Translations under genes and position numbers: made by a program
Notes under the pieces: model-generated
Seen by the model: the letters and a program-made list of their open reading frames with translations, nothing else
What the model was told of the DNA's origin: nothing
The model's database searches: none
In this document: in pieces, positions 12,400 to 24,121 of the stretch
Numbering within the stretch: position 1 is the stretch's first letter
How the letters are laid out: each line of letters opens with the position of its first letter
NCBI RefSeq assembly: GCF_028471945.1
Contig: NZ_CP110128.1
Coordinates: 5,793,001 to 5,857,000 of the forward strand
Length of the DNA: 64,000 bases
Reading direction: 5' to 3'
Origin: Pseudomonas sp. WJP1
GTDB taxonomy: Bacteria > Pseudomonadota > Gammaproteobacteria > Pseudomonadales > Pseudomonadaceae

Positions 12400-13519
12400 G
12401 GGCCACCTCCAGCGCGCTGCGGCGACTCGCCATCTTCAAGCGTAAAGGCTCCCAGTAGAGCAGGCCCAGGCCAATGGCCAGGAATATCCCGTGCACCCAC
12501 CACAAGCCCAGCGCTGGCGGGATCTTGCCCTTTTCAAGGGCGCCGCGAGCGGCAATCAGGATGGTCAGGTAGGCCATATAGAGAAGGATTGCCGGCAACA
12601 GCTTGAGGAAACGCCCTTGGCGCGGGTTGACCCGCGACAGCGGCACCGCCATCAAGGTGACGATGAACACCAGCAACGGCAGGGACAGGCGCCATTGCAG
12701 TTCGGTGCGCGAACGGATGTCTTCGCTGCCCAGTAAGGAAGCCGTGGTCATGGCGTCACGATCGGTCACTTCGTCGCTGACGTCCGGCTTGGGCAACAGC
12801 ACGCCGTATTCGTCGTACTTGATCGCCCGGTAATCGGCCTGCCCAGGGTTGCCGTCATAGCGGTAGCCGTTATCGAGGATCAGGTAGCGGTTGCCGTCGG
12901 GGCGGATTTCCTGTCGGCCTTTTTCCGCCACCAGCACGGAGATCCCGCGATCCTTCTTGTCGGAACTGATGTTCTTTTGCGAAATGAAGACCCCCGCCAG
13001 ATTGATGCGGTCGTCAGACAGCTGCTCGGTATAGGTCACCCGCGTGCCATCGCGCAGGGCCTGGAAGCGGCCAGGCTCGAGGGTGTCGAACTCGGTCAGG
13101 GCATCCTGCTTGTTCAGAAGCAACTGGAACTGATTGGCGCCCTGTGGCGCCAGGCTCAGGCTCAACCAGGCAACGAGCAGTGCAACCAGGGTGGCCGGGA
13201 ACAGGGTCATGCGAAACAGGCGTTGCTGGCTCATGCCGGTGGCCGACAGCACGGTCATTTCGCTTTCAAGGTACAGGCGACCGTACGCCAGCAGGATCCC
13301 GAGAAACAGGCCCAGCGGCAGGATCAGCTGCAGGAACCCCGGCAGGCGAAAACCCATGATGAGGAACAGCGAGCCCGGATCCAGTTGACCGGAAGCGGCC
13401 TGCGCGAGGTACTTGATGAAGCGTCCGCTCATGATGATGACCAGCAGCACCGCACTGACGGCGCTCAAGGTCAACAGGACTTCGCGGGATAGATAACGGA
13501 AGACAATCAAACCAGACAC
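12392..13519 (-). CDS. lptF: LPS export ABC transporter permease LptF
   Basis: Partner permease of LptG in the LptB2FG complex, 375 residues. The N-terminal membrane part starts IVFRYLSREVLLTL, and the coupling-helix region contains ESEMTVLSATGMS near residue 90. A periplasmic jellyroll is followed by three C-terminal membrane segments. The gene is divergent from pepA, the conserved arrangement in Pseudomonas, with about 415 bases between them including a REP element. Translation is probably coupled to lptG through the 8-base overlap. Confidence 0.96.
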   Translation of the reverse strand: MSGLIVFRYLSREVLLTLSAVSAVLLVIIMSGRFIKYLAQAASGQLDPGSLFLIMGFRLPGFLQLILPLGLFLGILLAYGRLYLESEMTVLSATGMSQQRLFRMTLFPATLVALLVAWLSLSLAPQGANQFQLLLNKQDALTEFDTLEPGRFQALRDGTRVTYTEQLSDDRINLAGVFISQKNISSDKKDRGISVLVAEKGRQEIRPDGNRYLILDNGYRYDGNPGQADYRAIKYDEYGVLLPKPDVSDEVTDRDAMTTASLLGSEDIRSRTELQWRLSLPLLVFIVTLMAVPLSRVNPRQGRFLKLLPAILLYMAYLTILIAARGALEKGKIPPALGLWWVHGIFLAIGLGLLYWEPLRLKMASRRSALEVARG

Positions 13520-13650
13520 TCCAGGGTTGTCAGGCTATGGCGGCCAAACAAGCAAACACATCAGACAGCCCGCAAGGCAGGGCCGTCGAAAAAGATGGCG
13601 CATTATCCTGTGATTGGGTGCGCCTGTCACTGCGCAATGCATTGGGGGAA

Positions 13651-15426
<1,776 letters not shown>

Positions 15427-15441
15427 AACCAATGATCCCGG

Positions 15442-15467
15442 GCGGCGTCACTTTCGAGTGACGCCGC
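15442..15467 (+). terminator. UUCG-capped hairpin between pepA and holC
   Basis: An 11-bp perfect stem (GCGGCGTCACT / AGTGACGCCGC) closed by a TTCG tetraloop, an exceptionally stable RNA hairpin. No U-tract follows (ACAAGG), so it may be a stability element or weak attenuator rather than a full terminator, leaving holC in the same operon. Confidence 0.6.
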
Positions 15468-15486
15468 ACAAGGGTCAGGAACCGCA

Positions 15487-15915
15487 ATGACCAAAGTCGA
15501 CTTCTATATCCTGCCCAGTGCCGATCCTTCGGCGCGGCTGGATTTCGCCTGCAAGCTCACCGAAAAAGCCTGGCGCATGGGCCATCGCGTCTATCTGCAT
15601 TGCAGCGATGCGGCCCAGCGTGACGATCTCGATGCGCGCCTGTGGGCCTTCAAGGGCGAAAGCTTCGTGCCCCACGGCCCCGCCGAAAGCGAACCGGACA
15701 GCCTGATCGTACTGGGCTTTGGCGATGACTGCGGTCAGCATCAGGACCTGCTGGTCAATCTCGACCTGAAAGTGCCGGCCTTTGCCCAGCGTTTCGCCCG
15801 CGTGGCGGAAGTGGTGGTCGAAGATCCGGTCATACGTACAGCTGCGCGGGAGAGTTTCCGTTTCTACCGCGAACAGGGCTATCCTCTGCAAGATCACCGT
15901 TTACAGCGACTCTGA
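15487..15915 (+). CDS. holC: DNA polymerase III chi subunit
   Basis: Clamp-loader accessory subunit of 142 residues that links the DnaX complex to SSB. It begins MTKVDFYILP and contains the conserved pattern ACKLTEKAWRMGHRVYLHC and the DLLVNL region. Its position between pepA and valS is the classic location of holC. A good AGGA ribosome-binding site precedes the ATG. It is followed after 8 bases by a small conserved gene. Confidence 0.94.
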   Translation: MTKVDFYILPSADPSARLDFACKLTEKAWRMGHRVYLHCSDAAQRDDLDARLWAFKGESFVPHGPAESEPDSLIVLGFGDDCGQHQDLLVNLDLKVPAFAQRFARVAEVVVEDPVIRTAARESFRFYREQGYPLQDHRLQRL

Positions 15916-15923
15916 GCATTCCG

Positions 15924-16313
15924 ATGGACACTCCAAAACCGCTGCAACAATCCGCGCACTTGTTGGACGACCTCGAATCGATCCGCCAATTGCTCGGCGA
16001 TGACAACCTGCAACCGCCTCTTCTGACCGACACCGTTGAAGAAGGTGACCAGGAACAGATTCCGATGCTGTTCGACACCGTCAGCGAACCCACGCCGGCC
16101 GTCGCACCGACACCGCCCAAGCCCGCCGCCGAACCCGCGCCGAGCAACAACCAGAACGCCGACGCGTTGCTTTACCTGGACAGCGAACTGCGCGCCGCCG
16201 CGCAATTGATCATGCAAGACGTGATCGACGACTTCGCGCCGCACATCGAAACCGAAATCAAACGCCGCCTCAGTGCGCGGATGGAGCGGTTACTGAGCCA
16301 GTACAACGACTGA
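15924..16313 (+). CDS. Small conserved protein between holC and valS, function unknown
   Basis: A 129-residue acidic protein. The N-terminal half has DDLESIRQLLGDD and is followed by a proline/alanine-rich linker (TPAVAPTPPKPAAEP, about residues 58-75). The C-terminal half is helical (ELRAAAQLIMQDVIDDF, ETEIKRRLSARMERLL). No signal peptide or membrane segment is visible. Similar proteins occupy this place in other pseudomonads. The context suggests co-expression with holC and valS. I do not recognise a biochemical function. Confidence 0.8.
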   Translation: MDTPKPLQQSAHLLDDLESIRQLLGDDNLQPPLLTDTVEEGDQEQIPMLFDTVSEPTPAVAPTPPKPAAEPAPSNNQNADALLYLDSELRAAAQLIMQDVIDDFAPHIETEIKRRLSARMERLLSQYND

Positions 16314-16329
16314 ACCAAACACCGCCCCC

Positions 16330-16419
16330 TGTAGGAGTGAGCCTGCTCGCGATGGCGGTGTGCCAGTCACCATTCAAGTCGACTGACACACCGCCATCGC
16401 GAGCAGGCTCACTCCTACA
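16330..16419. repeat. REPIN upstream of valS
   Basis: Inverted REP pair with arms TGTAGGAGTGAGCCTGCTCG and the complement ending CAGGCTCACTCCTACA. The arms extend into a matching CGATGGCGGTGTG / CACACCGCCATCG, so the stem is about 33 bp. It lies between the small conserved gene and valS. Confidence 0.9.
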
Positions 16420-16535
16420 AGGGATCTGCCGCGCCGTTAATATGGCGCGCCGTCCGCACTCGCTCGCCCTGCGCCCCATGCCCCGCTATACTTGCCGGCT
16501 TTTCCTGAACAAATGCCAATAGGGTCCCGCCGCGC

Positions 16536-19382
16536 ATGGATAAGACCTACCAGCCGCACGCCATTGAAACTTCCTGGTACAACACCTGGGAGTCAGAGAA
16601 TTACTTCGCCCCGCAAGGCGCGGGCGAGTCCTACACCATCATGATCCCGCCGCCGAACGTCACCGGCAGCCTGCACATGGGGCATGGCTTCAACAACGCG
16701 ATCATGGACGCCCTGATCCGTTTCCGCCGCATGCAGGGTCGCAACACCCTGTGGCAACCGGGTACCGACCACGCCGGTATCGCCACGCAGATGCTGGTGG
16801 AGCGTCAACTCGAAGCCCAGGGCCAGAATCGCCACGACCTGGGCCGCGACAAGTTCCTGGAGAAAGTCTGGGAATGGAAGGATCAGTCCGGCGGCAATAT
16901 CAGCCGTCAGATCCGTCGTCTCGGCTCGTCCGTGGACTGGAGCCGCGAGCGCTTCACCATGGACGACGGCCTCTCGGAAGCCGTGAAGGAAGCGTTCGTG
17001 CGCCTGCACGAAGATGGCCTGATCTACCGCGGCAAGCGCCTGGTCAACTGGGACACCAAGCTGCACACGGCGATTTCCGACCTTGAAGTGGAAAACCACG
17101 ACGAGAAAGGTTTCCTGTGGAACCTGAAGTACCCGCTGGCCGATGGCGCCAAGACCGCTGAAGGCAACGCATTCCTGATCGTCGCGACCACCCGTCCGGA
17201 AACCATGCTCGGCGACTCCGCCGTCGCGGTTAACCCGAACGATGAGCGCTACAAAGCCCTGATCGGCAAATTTGTCGAGCTGCCGCTGGTCGGCCGCCGC
17301 ATCCCGATCATCGCCGACGATTACTGCGATCCTGAATTCGGCACCGGCTGCGTGAAAATCACCCCGGCCCACGATTTCAACGACTACGAAGTCGGCAAGC
17401 GCCACAACCTGCCGCTGCTGAACATCTTCGACAAGAACGCCAATGTCCTGCCTGCGGTTCAGGCGTTCAACCTCGATGGCACCTTGAACGAATCGATCGA
17501 CGGCAAGATCCCGGCTGAATATGCCGGCCTGGACCGCTTCGAAGCGCGCAAGCAGATCGTCGCGGCGTTCGAGGCCGCGGGCCTGCTGGTCAGCGTCGAC
17601 GATCACGCCCTGAAAGTGCCGAAAGGCGACCGTTCCGGCACCATCATCGAGCCGTGGCTGACCGACCAATGGTACGTGTCCACCAAGCCGTTGGCCGAGC
17701 CTGCGATTGCCGCCGTTGAAGACGGTCGCATCCAGTTCGTGCCGAAACAGTACGAAAACATGTACTTCTCGTGGATGCGTGACATTCAGGACTGGTGCAT
17801 CAGCCGTCAGCTGTGGTGGGGCCACCGGATTCCGGCCTGGTACGACGAGTCGGGCAAAGTCTACGTCGGTCGCGACGAAGCCGAAGTACGCGCCAAGCAC
17901 AACCTCGGCCCGGATGTTGCGCTGCAACAGGACAACGACGTACTCGACACCTGGTTCAGCTCGGGCCTGTGGACCTTCTCCACCCTGGGCTGGCCGGAAC
18001 AGACCGAGTTCCTGAAGAAATTCCACTCCACCGACGTGCTGGTCACCGGCTTCGACATCATTTTCTTCTGGGTTGCCCGGATGATCATGCTGACGATGCA
18101 CCTGATCAAGAACGAGGATGGTACGCCGCAGGTGCCGTTCAAGACCGTCTACGTGCACGGCCTGGTGCGTGATGGCCAGGGCCAGAAGATGTCCAAGTCC
18201 AAGGGCAACGTCCTTGACCCGCTGGACATCATCGACGGTATCGAACTGGAAGAGCTGGTGCAGAAACGCACCTCCGGCCTGATGCAGCCGAAACTGGCGA
18301 AGAAGATCGAGAAGCAGACCCGCGACGAGTTCGCCGAGGGCATCGCCAGCTACGGCACCGACGCCCTGCGCTTCACGTTCTGCTCGCTGGCCTCCACCGG
18401 TCGCGACATCAAGTTCGACATGGGCCGCGTCGAAGGCTATCGCAACTTCTGCAACAAGATCTGGAACGCTGCGCGCTACGTGCTGGACAAGGGCGAAGAC
18501 TGCGGCCAGAACGGCGAAGCCTACGAGCTCTCGCTGGCTGACCGCTGGATCATTTCGCAGCTGCAACGCACCGAAGCCGAAGTGACCCGCCAGCTCGACC
18601 AGTTCCGTTTCGACCTGGCCGCGCAAGCCTTGTACGAGTTCATCTGGAACCAGTATTGCGACTGGTACCTGGAACTGTCCAAACCTGTGCTGTGGGACGA
18701 AAACGCGCCGGTCGAACGCCAGCGCGGCACCCGTCGCACCCTGGTTCGCGTGCTCGAAGTCGCCCTGCGCCTGGCGCACCCGTTCATGCCGTTCATCACC
18801 GAAGAAATCTGGCAGCGCCTTGCGCCGCTGGCCGGTATCGAAGGCAAGACGATCATGCTGCAACCTTGGCCAGTGGCCAATGAAGCACGCATCGACCAGG
18901 CCGCCGAAGACGACATCGAATGGCTCAAGGGCCTGATGCTCGGCACGCGTAACATCCGTGGCGAGATGAACATCGGCCCGGGCAAACCGCTGCCGCTGTA
19001 CCTCAAGAACGTCAGTGCAGAAGATCAGCGTCGCCTGAGCGAGAACGAAGCGTTGCTCAAGAAACTGGCACGCCTGGAATCGATCACCGTACTGGCCGCT
19101 GGCGAAGAGGCACCGCTGTCCGCCACCGCACTGGTCGGCGAGATGGAAGTGCTGGTGCCAATGGCCGGCTTGATCGACAAAGGCGCCGAGCTTGCGCGTC
19201 TGGACAAGGAAATCCAGCGCCTGCAAGGCGAAGTGCAGCGCGTCGGCGGCAAGCTGTCCAACGCCGGGTTCGTTGACAAGGCACCTGCCGAAGTCATCGA
19301 CAAGGAACGCGCCAAACTGGCCGAAGCCGAACAGGCTCTGGGCAAGTTGGCCGAGCAGCATGCGCGGATTGCCAGCCTGTAA
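16536..19382 (+). CDS. valS: Valine-tRNA ligase
   Basis: Class Ia aminoacyl-tRNA synthetase of 948 residues that charges tRNA-Val and edits mischarged threonine. The HIGH-type motif is HMGH at residues 47-50 and the KMSKS motif is at residues 551-555. The editing domain lies between them ([14 protein letters not shown]). The anticodon-binding domain is followed by a C-terminal coiled coil rich in Lys/Glu/Ala (about residues 880-945). Length is normal. A rho-independent terminator follows directly. Confidence 0.98.
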   Translation: MDKTYQPHAIETSWYNTWESENYFAPQGAGESYTIMIPPPNVTGSLHMGHGFNNAIMDALIRFRRMQGRNTLWQPGTDHAGIATQMLVERQLEAQGQNRHDLGRDKFLEKVWEWKDQSGGNISRQIRRLGSSVDWSRERFTMDDGLSEAVKEAFVRLHEDGLIYRGKRLVNWDTKLHTAISDLEVENHDEKGFLWNLKYPLADGAKTAEGNAFLIVATTRPETMLGDSAVAVNPNDERYKALIGKFVELPLVGRRIPIIADDYCDPEFGTGCVKITPAHDFNDYEVGKRHNLPLLNIFDKNANVLPAVQAFNLDGTLNESIDGKIPAEYAGLDRFEARKQIVAAFEAAGLLVSVDDHALKVPKGDRSGTIIEPWLTDQWYVSTKPLAEPAIAAVEDGRIQFVPKQYENMYFSWMRDIQDWCISRQLWWGHRIPAWYDESGKVYVGRDEAEVRAKHNLGPDVALQQDNDVLDTWFSSGLWTFSTLGWPEQTEFLKKFHSTDVLVTGFDIIFFWVARMIMLTMHLIKNEDGTPQVPFKTVYVHGLVRDGQGQKMSKSKGNVLDPLDIIDGIELEELVQKRTSGLMQPKLAKKIEKQTRDEFAEGIASYGTDALRFTFCSLASTGRDIKFDMGRVEGYRNFCNKIWNAARYVLDKGEDCGQNGEAYELSLADRWIISQLQRTEAEVTRQLDQFRFDLAAQALYEFIWNQYCDWYLELSKPVLWDENAPVERQRGTRRTLVRVLEVALRLAHPFMPFITEEIWQRLAPLAGIEGKTIMLQPWPVANEARIDQAAEDDIEWLKGLMLGTRNIRGEMNIGPGKPLPLYLKNVSAEDQRRLSENEALLKKLARLESITVLAAGEEAPLSATALVGEMEVLVPMAGLIDKGAELARLDKEIQRLQGEVQRVGGKLSNAGFVDKAPAEVIDKERAKLAEAEQALGKLAEQHARIASL

Positions 19383-19399
19383 CGGCAGATCGCAATAAG

Positions 19400-19429
19400 A
19401 AAGGGAGGCCCAAGTGGCCTCCCTTTTTT
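19400..19429 (+). terminator. Rho-independent terminator of valS
   Basis: Stem AAGGGAGGCC / GGCCTCCCTT with a 5-base loop and a run of T, starting 17 bases after the valS stop. Confidence 0.9.
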
Positions 19430-19452
19430 ATTCCAGAAACACCAACATCCAT

Positions 19453-19542
19453 TGTAGGAGTGAGCCTGCTCGCGATAGCGGTATGCCAATCGCGATCGTC
19501 ATCGACTGAACCACCGCTATCGCGAGCAGGCTCACTCCTACA
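19453..19542. repeat. REPIN between valS and rlmF
   Basis: Arms TGTAGGAGTGAGCCTGCTCG and complement ending GCTCACTCCTACA, extended by CGATAGCGGT / ACCGCTATCG. It lies directly behind the valS terminator. Confidence 0.9.
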
Positions 19543-19613
19543 ATTGGTCGGTGTTGCCCCACAGATGTGGGACAATGCCCGCCACTTTTAGCCATACCCG
19601 AATCGACACGCCC

Positions 19614-20642
19614 ATGACCGCCCCCCGCACACCCAAACCTGCGCGTAAAAAGCCCGTATCCGCGACCCCGGCCAAAGCCGTGGAACCGCGTGAGAAGGCC
19701 AGCCTGCATCCGCGCAATCGCCATCAGGGTCGTTACGACTTCCCGGCGCTGATCAAGACCACGCCGGAACTGGCGAAGTTCGTGATCATCAACCCGTACG
19801 GCAAGGAAAGCATCGACTTCGCCAGCCCGGATGCGGTCAGGGTATTCAACCGGGCACTGCTCAAGTCGTTCTACGGCATCGCCCATTGGGACATTCCGGC
19901 CGACTACCTGTGCCCGCCGGTTCCGGGTCGTGCGGATTACGTGCACTTCCTGGCGGACCTGCTGGCCAGCGCCAATGAAGGTGTGATTCCGCGCGGCGCC
20001 GCGGTCAAGGTGCTGGACATCGGCATGGGCGCCAACTGTGTATATCCGCTGATCGGCCATAGCGACTACCGCTGGCAGTTCCTCGGCTCAGAGATTGATT
20101 CGACCGCCATCGCTGCGGCCAAAGCCATCATTCAAGCCAATGGCCTGAACAAAGCCATTCAGATTCGCCAGCAGAGCAATCCCAAGCAGATTTTGCTGGG
20201 GCTGCTGGAGAGCGCCGAGCGCTTTGACCTGACGATGTGCAACCCACCGTTCCACGCCTCGCTGGACGAAGCTACGCGCGGCAGCACACGCAAGTGGCGC
20301 GCGTTGGGCAAGGCCGATCCGAAACGCAAACTGCCGGTGCTGAATTTTGGCGGTCAGGCCGCGGAATTGTGGTGTGAGGGCGGTGAAGCGCGATTCGTCA
20401 CCCAACTGATCAGCGAAAGCGCGCAGGTGGGGCAACAGGTGCTGTGGTTCAGCACACTGGTATCGAAAGCTTCGAACCTGCCAGCAATCCAGACCGCGCT
20501 GAAAAAAGCCGGGGCACTGCAAAGCCAGGTGGTGGAAATGTCCCAGGGCCAGAAACAGAGTCGCTTCGTGGCGTGGACGTTCCAGACCCCAGCGCAACAA
20601 CAGGCCTGGCGTCAGGCGCGCTGGGTGAAACCTTCAGCGTAA
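19614..20642 (+). CDS. rlmF: 23S rRNA (adenine-1618-N6)-methyltransferase
   Basis: SAM-dependent methyltransferase of 342 residues acting on A1618 of 23S rRNA. The basic N-terminus (KPARKKPV) precedes the catalytic Rossmann domain with [16 protein letters not shown] (SAM loop) and the N6-adenine signature NPPF at residues 210-213. I placed the start at 19614 ([13 protein letters not shown]); the longer upstream frame would include non-conserved sequence adjoining the REPIN. A terminator shared with hupN follows. Confidence 0.92.
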   Translation: MTAPRTPKPARKKPVSATPAKAVEPREKASLHPRNRHQGRYDFPALIKTTPELAKFVIINPYGKESIDFASPDAVRVFNRALLKSFYGIAHWDIPADYLCPPVPGRADYVHFLADLLASANEGVIPRGAAVKVLDIGMGANCVYPLIGHSDYRWQFLGSEIDSTAIAAAKAIIQANGLNKAIQIRQQSNPKQILLGLLESAERFDLTMCNPPFHASLDEATRGSTRKWRALGKADPKRKLPVLNFGGQAAELWCEGGEARFVTQLISESAQVGQQVLWFSTLVSKASNLPAIQTALKKAGALQSQVVEMSQGQKQSRFVAWTFQTPAQQQAWRQARWVKPSA

Positions 20643-20656
20643 TAAACTGCGGACAC

Positions 20657-20699
20657 AAAAAAACCGTGCCCGGATCACTCCGGCGCACGGTTTTTTTTT
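20657..20699. terminator. Bidirectional terminator between rlmF and hupN
   Basis: Stem CCGTGCCCGG / CCGGCGCACGG with one bulged C, flanked by seven A on the left and nine T on the right. It serves rlmF on the plus strand and hupN on the minus strand. Confidence 0.88.
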
Positions 20700-20707
20700 A
20701 ACAAATC

Positions 20708-20989
20708 TTACTTGTTAACAGCGTCGGTCAGGCCTTTAGCCACAACCAGCTTGATCACTTTCTTGGCAGCGATTTCGATGGCAGCGCCAGTCGAAGGGTT
20801 ACGGCCAGTACGGGCAGGACGCTCAGTCACTTTCAGTTTGCCGATACCTGGCAGAGTGATTTCGCCGCCGTTTTCCAGCTGATCGGCAACGATTTGGCCC
20901 AGTTGGTCCAGAGCGTTACGCGCGGTGGTTTTCGGCGCGTCGATAGCTTCAGCGATGTCGGCGATCAGTTGGTCTTTAGTAAGAGCCAT
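20708..20989 (-). CDS. hupN: HU-family nucleoid protein (HupN type)
   Basis: Histone-like DNA-bending protein of 93 residues. It begins MALTKDQLIADIAEA and carries the DNA-binding arm signature GEITLPGIGKLKVTERPARTGRNPSTG, including the conserved Pro at the arm tip. The gene neighbourhood (next to yejK/ndpA and near valS) matches the HupN locus of P. putida rather than hupA or hupB. The start at 20989 has a strong GGAAGGA ribosome-binding site. The frame stays open upstream, but that extension is not part of the HU fold. It is divergent from yejK. Confidence 0.93.
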   Translation of the reverse strand: MALTKDQLIADIAEAIDAPKTTARNALDQLGQIVADQLENGGEITLPGIGKLKVTERPARTGRNPSTGAAIEIAAKKVIKLVVAKGLTDAVNK

Positions 20990-21384
20990 GTAGTGTTCCT
21001 TCCCTATCAAATTCATATGGATTGCAGAGTGCAGTGTCAGCCATCGAGCCCGATCTTTTGGATCCGGCACCCTCGGCCAAATAACCACGGGATCGGGGTT
21101 ATAGATTCCGAAATCAGGGTTTGGTTCGACCTGACAAATGCTGAATGCACGCTTAACGCAGTGACTACGCGTAAGACCGGGCAAAACTAGCACAGAGGCG
21201 GGGAAATATCCGCCTCTAGCTACCCAATTGGTCAGCTTTATTGCTCTAAATCGGGAAAAAAACGCATAAGCACCCCCGGTCGCCCCGCAAATGCCGTTCG
21301 CCCCGCGCCAAAACCAGTGGTTGCGGTACACTGGGCGCTTTTTCGGGGAGCTCGCCCTGCTCTCTCCAACCAGCCGAGAAGCCC
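20990..21384. promoter_or_regulatory. Divergent promoter region of hupN and yejK, no gene
   Basis: A 395-base spacer without a credible gene. It contains an 8-bp hairpin AGAGGCGG / CCGCCTCT at 21194-21217. A TACACT hexamer at 21327-21332, about 50 bases before yejK, may be its -10 box. The length of the spacer suggests regulated or autoregulated expression of the two nucleoid proteins. Confidence 0.45.
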
Positions 21385-22389
21385 ATGCCGATCCGTCATT
21401 GCATCGTCCACCTGATCGACAAAAAACCCGACGGCACTCCAGCGGTTCTCCACGCTCGCGACTCTGAACTGGCCGAGTCTGCAGCCATCGAGAACATGCT
21501 TGCCGACCTCAACGAAAACTACAACGCCAAACAAGGCAAAGCCTGGGGTCTGTTTCATCCGGAGTCCGGCGCCTTTCCATTCAGCGGCTGGCTGAAGGAA
21601 TACCTCGATGGCGGTCAGGACTTCACCGCCTTCAGCCGCGTGGCGGTCGAACACCTGCAGAAGCTGATGGAAGAGTCCAACCTCTCGGTCGGCGGTCACG
21701 TCCTGTTCGCCCACTATCAACAAGGCATGACCGATTACCTGGCCATCGCCCTGCTGCACCACAGCGAAGGCGTCGCGGTGACCGAGCAGCTCGACGTGAC
21801 CCCATCCCGTCACCTGGACTTGGGCCAGTTGCACCTGGCGGCGCGGATCAACGTGTCGGAGTGGCAGAACAACAAGCAATCCAAGCAGTACATTTCGTTC
21901 ATCAAAGGCAAGAACGGGAAAAAGGTTTCGGAGTATTTCCGCGACTTCATCGGCTGCCAGGAAGGCGTCGACGGCCCGGGCGAAACACGCACCCTGCTCA
22001 AGGCCTTCAGTGACTTCGTCGAAAGCGAAGACCTGCCCGAAGAGGACGCCCGCGAGAAAACCAAGACCCTGGTGGATTACGCCAGCAGTCAGGCCAAGCT
22101 CGGCGAACCGATGGGCCTGGAAGAGTTGTCGGAACTGATCGACGAAGACCGTCCGAAAGCCTTCTACGATCATATCCGCAACAAGGACTACGGCCTGTCG
22201 CCGGAAATCCCGGCAGATAAACGTACCCTGAACCAGTTCCGCCGCTTCACCGGCCGCGCCGAAGGCCTGTCCATCAGCTTCGAAGCGCACCTGCTGGGCT
22301 CGAAGATCGAGTACGACGAAGACGCCGGCACCTTGATCATCAAAGGCCTGCCCACTTCGCTCACCGACCAGCTCAAGCGTCGCAACTGA
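21385..22389 (+). CDS. yejK: Nucleoid-associated protein YejK/NdpA
   Basis: 37-kDa nucleoid-associated protein family member of 334 residues (NA37/NdpA family). It begins [14 protein letters not shown]. Conserved segments include [25 protein letters not shown] around residues 169-193 and the C-terminal [14 protein letters not shown]. Its molecular role is only loosely known: it is found bound to nucleoids and DNA. Its divergence from hupN places two nucleoid proteins under one regulatory region. Its stop overlaps the next ATG in TGATG. Confidence 0.93.
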   Translation: MPIRHCIVHLIDKKPDGTPAVLHARDSELAESAAIENMLADLNENYNAKQGKAWGLFHPESGAFPFSGWLKEYLDGGQDFTAFSRVAVEHLQKLMEESNLSVGGHVLFAHYQQGMTDYLAIALLHHSEGVAVTEQLDVTPSRHLDLGQLHLAARINVSEWQNNKQSKQYISFIKGKNGKKVSEYFRDFIGCQEGVDGPGETRTLLKAFSDFVESEDLPEEDAREKTKTLVDYASSQAKLGEPMGLEELSELIDEDRPKAFYDHIRNKDYGLSPEIPADKRTLNQFRRFTGRAEGLSISFEAHLLGSKIEYDEDAGTLIIKGLPTSLTDQLKRRN

Positions 22390-22739
22390 TGCTTGGTAGC
22401 GTATTGAAGAAGTGCCTGCTGATCCTGCTGGTGGTCGTGGTCTATCAGCACTGGGGCAAGATCGAGCGGGTGTTCAACCCCTCGCAGGTGGTGTCGGAGC
22501 AGACCCAGGCCAAGGCCAACGTCGTGCTGTACGCCACCGAGTGGTGTGGCTACTGCAAGCTGACCCGGCGCTTTCTCGATCAGAAAGGCATCCCGTACAA
22601 GGAATTCGATATCGAGAAGGATGCCGTGGCGCGCAAAGCCTATGAGGCCTTGGGCGGCGGCGGGATTCCGATCATCGATGTGAACGGGACGCTGATTCGC
22701 GGGTATGACCCGGATGCGATTCTGGCTGCCCTGAAATAA
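22389..22739 (+). CDS. Membrane-anchored glutaredoxin/thioredoxin-fold protein
   Basis: A 116-residue protein with an N-terminal membrane segment (residues 5-21, KKCLLILLVVVVYQHW) followed by a glutaredoxin fold. The active site CGYC is at residues 53-56 in ATEWCGYCKLTRRFL, and the cis-proline region reads GGGIPIIDVNG. The topology puts the redox domain either in the periplasm or facing the cytosol; the positive residues before the segment favour an N-in, periplasmic domain. Translation is coupled to yejK by the overlapping TGATG. The specific substrate cannot be told from sequence. Confidence 0.85.
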   Translation: MLGSVLKKCLLILLVVVVYQHWGKIERVFNPSQVVSEQTQAKANVVLYATEWCGYCKLTRRFLDQKGIPYKEFDIEKDAVARKAYEALGGGGIPIIDVNGTLIRGYDPDAILAALK

Positions 22740-22747
22740 TCTGAAAG

Positions 22748-23683
22748 CTACTGCGCTTCGATGCGGAAACCGAATCGCGGAACGTGCACATGCACCACTC
22801 CGCCGCGCTCGTGTTCACGGCGCACGATCAATTCTTCGACTCCGGCAAACAGCAACTCCCCTGCCACCGGATCAACGCCATAGTCCGTGGCCGCGATCAG
22901 CACTTGCTGACCGGCCTTGAAGCCGTTCGGGTCGACGAACTGCTCATCCGGCAAAGCTGCGGGCGTGGCATTGCGCGCAACCTCCAACGCTTCCTCGGAC
23001 GTCATCTCGCTGAAGGCACCGTGACCGAAGCCCAATACCCGCGCGTGCCACGCGGCAACTGCCGGATAAGCATCGATCAGCGGTGCGGTGACCGGCGTCG
23101 CCTTGAGGAACCACAGCGGGTGAGCCAGGGCGAAGTCGGCAATCGACGGTTCGCCGAACAGGAAATCGCCCTCCTCGCGCTGCAGTTGTTGCTCCAGGCG
23201 CGCCATGATCGTCGGCCATTGGTGCCTGGCCTGCTCGGCGGACAAGCGGGTTGCACTGCCGCCACTGAACAAGGCCGCCCGGTCGGCGATAAACGCCTTG
23301 ATCGCCTCGGGGGGCAAATTGGCAAATCGCACCGCTACCGATTCCGGCTGGAACACCAGGCTGACCGCATGCTGGAACACCACCGAATCGGCCCAGGCAG
23401 CGAAGGTCGCGGCGACCATTTCCTGGCCTTCGGGAAAGAACGCCGGCAGGGCTTTTTCCTGTTCCAGACGCCGGGCAATCAATGCCGTATCGCAATAGAT
23501 ATCCGCACCGATCTGCAGCACCGGAGTCTTGCGATAGCCGCCGGTCAACGCCGTCAGATCAGGCTTTGGCATCACCGGCGAGATTTTCACCGAACGCCAG
23601 GACAACCCTTTGAAACCCAGGAGCAAACGGGCTTTTTCGGCGAAAGGGGACGTCGGGTAATGATGCAGGATCAACTCGGACAT
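22748..23683 (-). CDS. Glutathione S-transferase family protein with C-terminal extension
   Basis: A 311-residue protein. The N-terminal thioredoxin-like GST domain begins MSELILHHYPTSPFAEKARLLLGFKGL, and the YRKTPVLQIG segment provides the cis-Pro glutathione-binding loop. A helical GST C domain follows (to about residue 210, FGEPSIADFALAHPLWFL). About 90 extra residues after it form a beta-rich tail (QVLIAATDYGVDPVAGEL, GGVVHVHVPRFGF). The tail makes it longer than ordinary 200-220 residue GSTs. The substrate is unknown. It converges with the yejK unit. Confidence 0.85.
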   Translation of the reverse strand: MSELILHHYPTSPFAEKARLLLGFKGLSWRSVKISPVMPKPDLTALTGGYRKTPVLQIGADIYCDTALIARRLEQEKALPAFFPEGQEMVAATFAAWADSVVFQHAVSLVFQPESVAVRFANLPPEAIKAFIADRAALFSGGSATRLSAEQARHQWPTIMARLEQQLQREEGDFLFGEPSIADFALAHPLWFLKATPVTAPLIDAYPAVAAWHARVLGFGHGAFSEMTSEEALEVARNATPAALPDEQFVDPNGFKAGQQVLIAATDYGVDPVAGELLFAGVEELIVRREHERGGVVHVHVPRFGFRIEAQ

Positions 23684-23769
23684 GCTCGGCTCCGCCGCAC
23701 GAATAGGAACCCCAGCTTAGCGCGCAATCGGCAGGCAGCCTACAGGTCTGCCTGATGGGAACTGATCAG

Positions 23770-24081
23770 TCAGATTGATAAGCCGGCAGCCGCGCTCGCC
23801 ACCAGGCATTCCTTGGCGCTTTTCCTGAGTTTTTTGATCAACCGTTCCTGGCGTAGCGCTTCGCCTTTATCGCGACAGAGTTCGGTATAGACCAGCGCCA
23901 CGGCCGGACTGGAAAGAAAGAACCGCGCCCCTTTGCCACTTTGATGAGTGGCAAAGCGACGCACAGGATCATCGCTGATTCCGCAGTAGAGCGAACCATT
24001 GGCCGCGCGAACCAGATAGACGAACCACGGTTTGCTCACCGGTGATTCGGCGTCGACAGGTTTTTCGTTGAGGGTGCTCAC
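23770..24081 (-). CDS. GIY-YIG nuclease-fold protein (UPF0213/YhbQ type)
   Basis: A 103-residue single-domain GIY-YIG protein. The motif appears as [23 protein letters not shown] near residues 21-43, followed by HQSGKGARF and the terminal helix [14 protein letters not shown]. Proteins of this type are small nucleases or nuclease-like proteins linked to DNA or RNA repair, with roles not well settled. No partner gene is evident; the neighbours are a GST-like and an NTF2-fold gene in the same orientation. Confidence 0.88.
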   Translation of the reverse strand: MSTLNEKPVDAESPVSKPWFVYLVRAANGSLYCGISDDPVRRFATHQSGKGARFFLSSPAVALVYTELCRDKGEALRQERLIKKLRKSAKECLVASAAAGLSI

Positions 24082-24121
24082 GTCACAATCAAGACTTGAA
24101 AGGAAACAAGCGGCGATCTTA

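Noticed and set aside
16593..19361. 922-residue open frame opposite valS
   Set aside because: Same cause. valS has HMGH and KMSKS motifs and a ribosome-binding context; the antisense product shows no domain.
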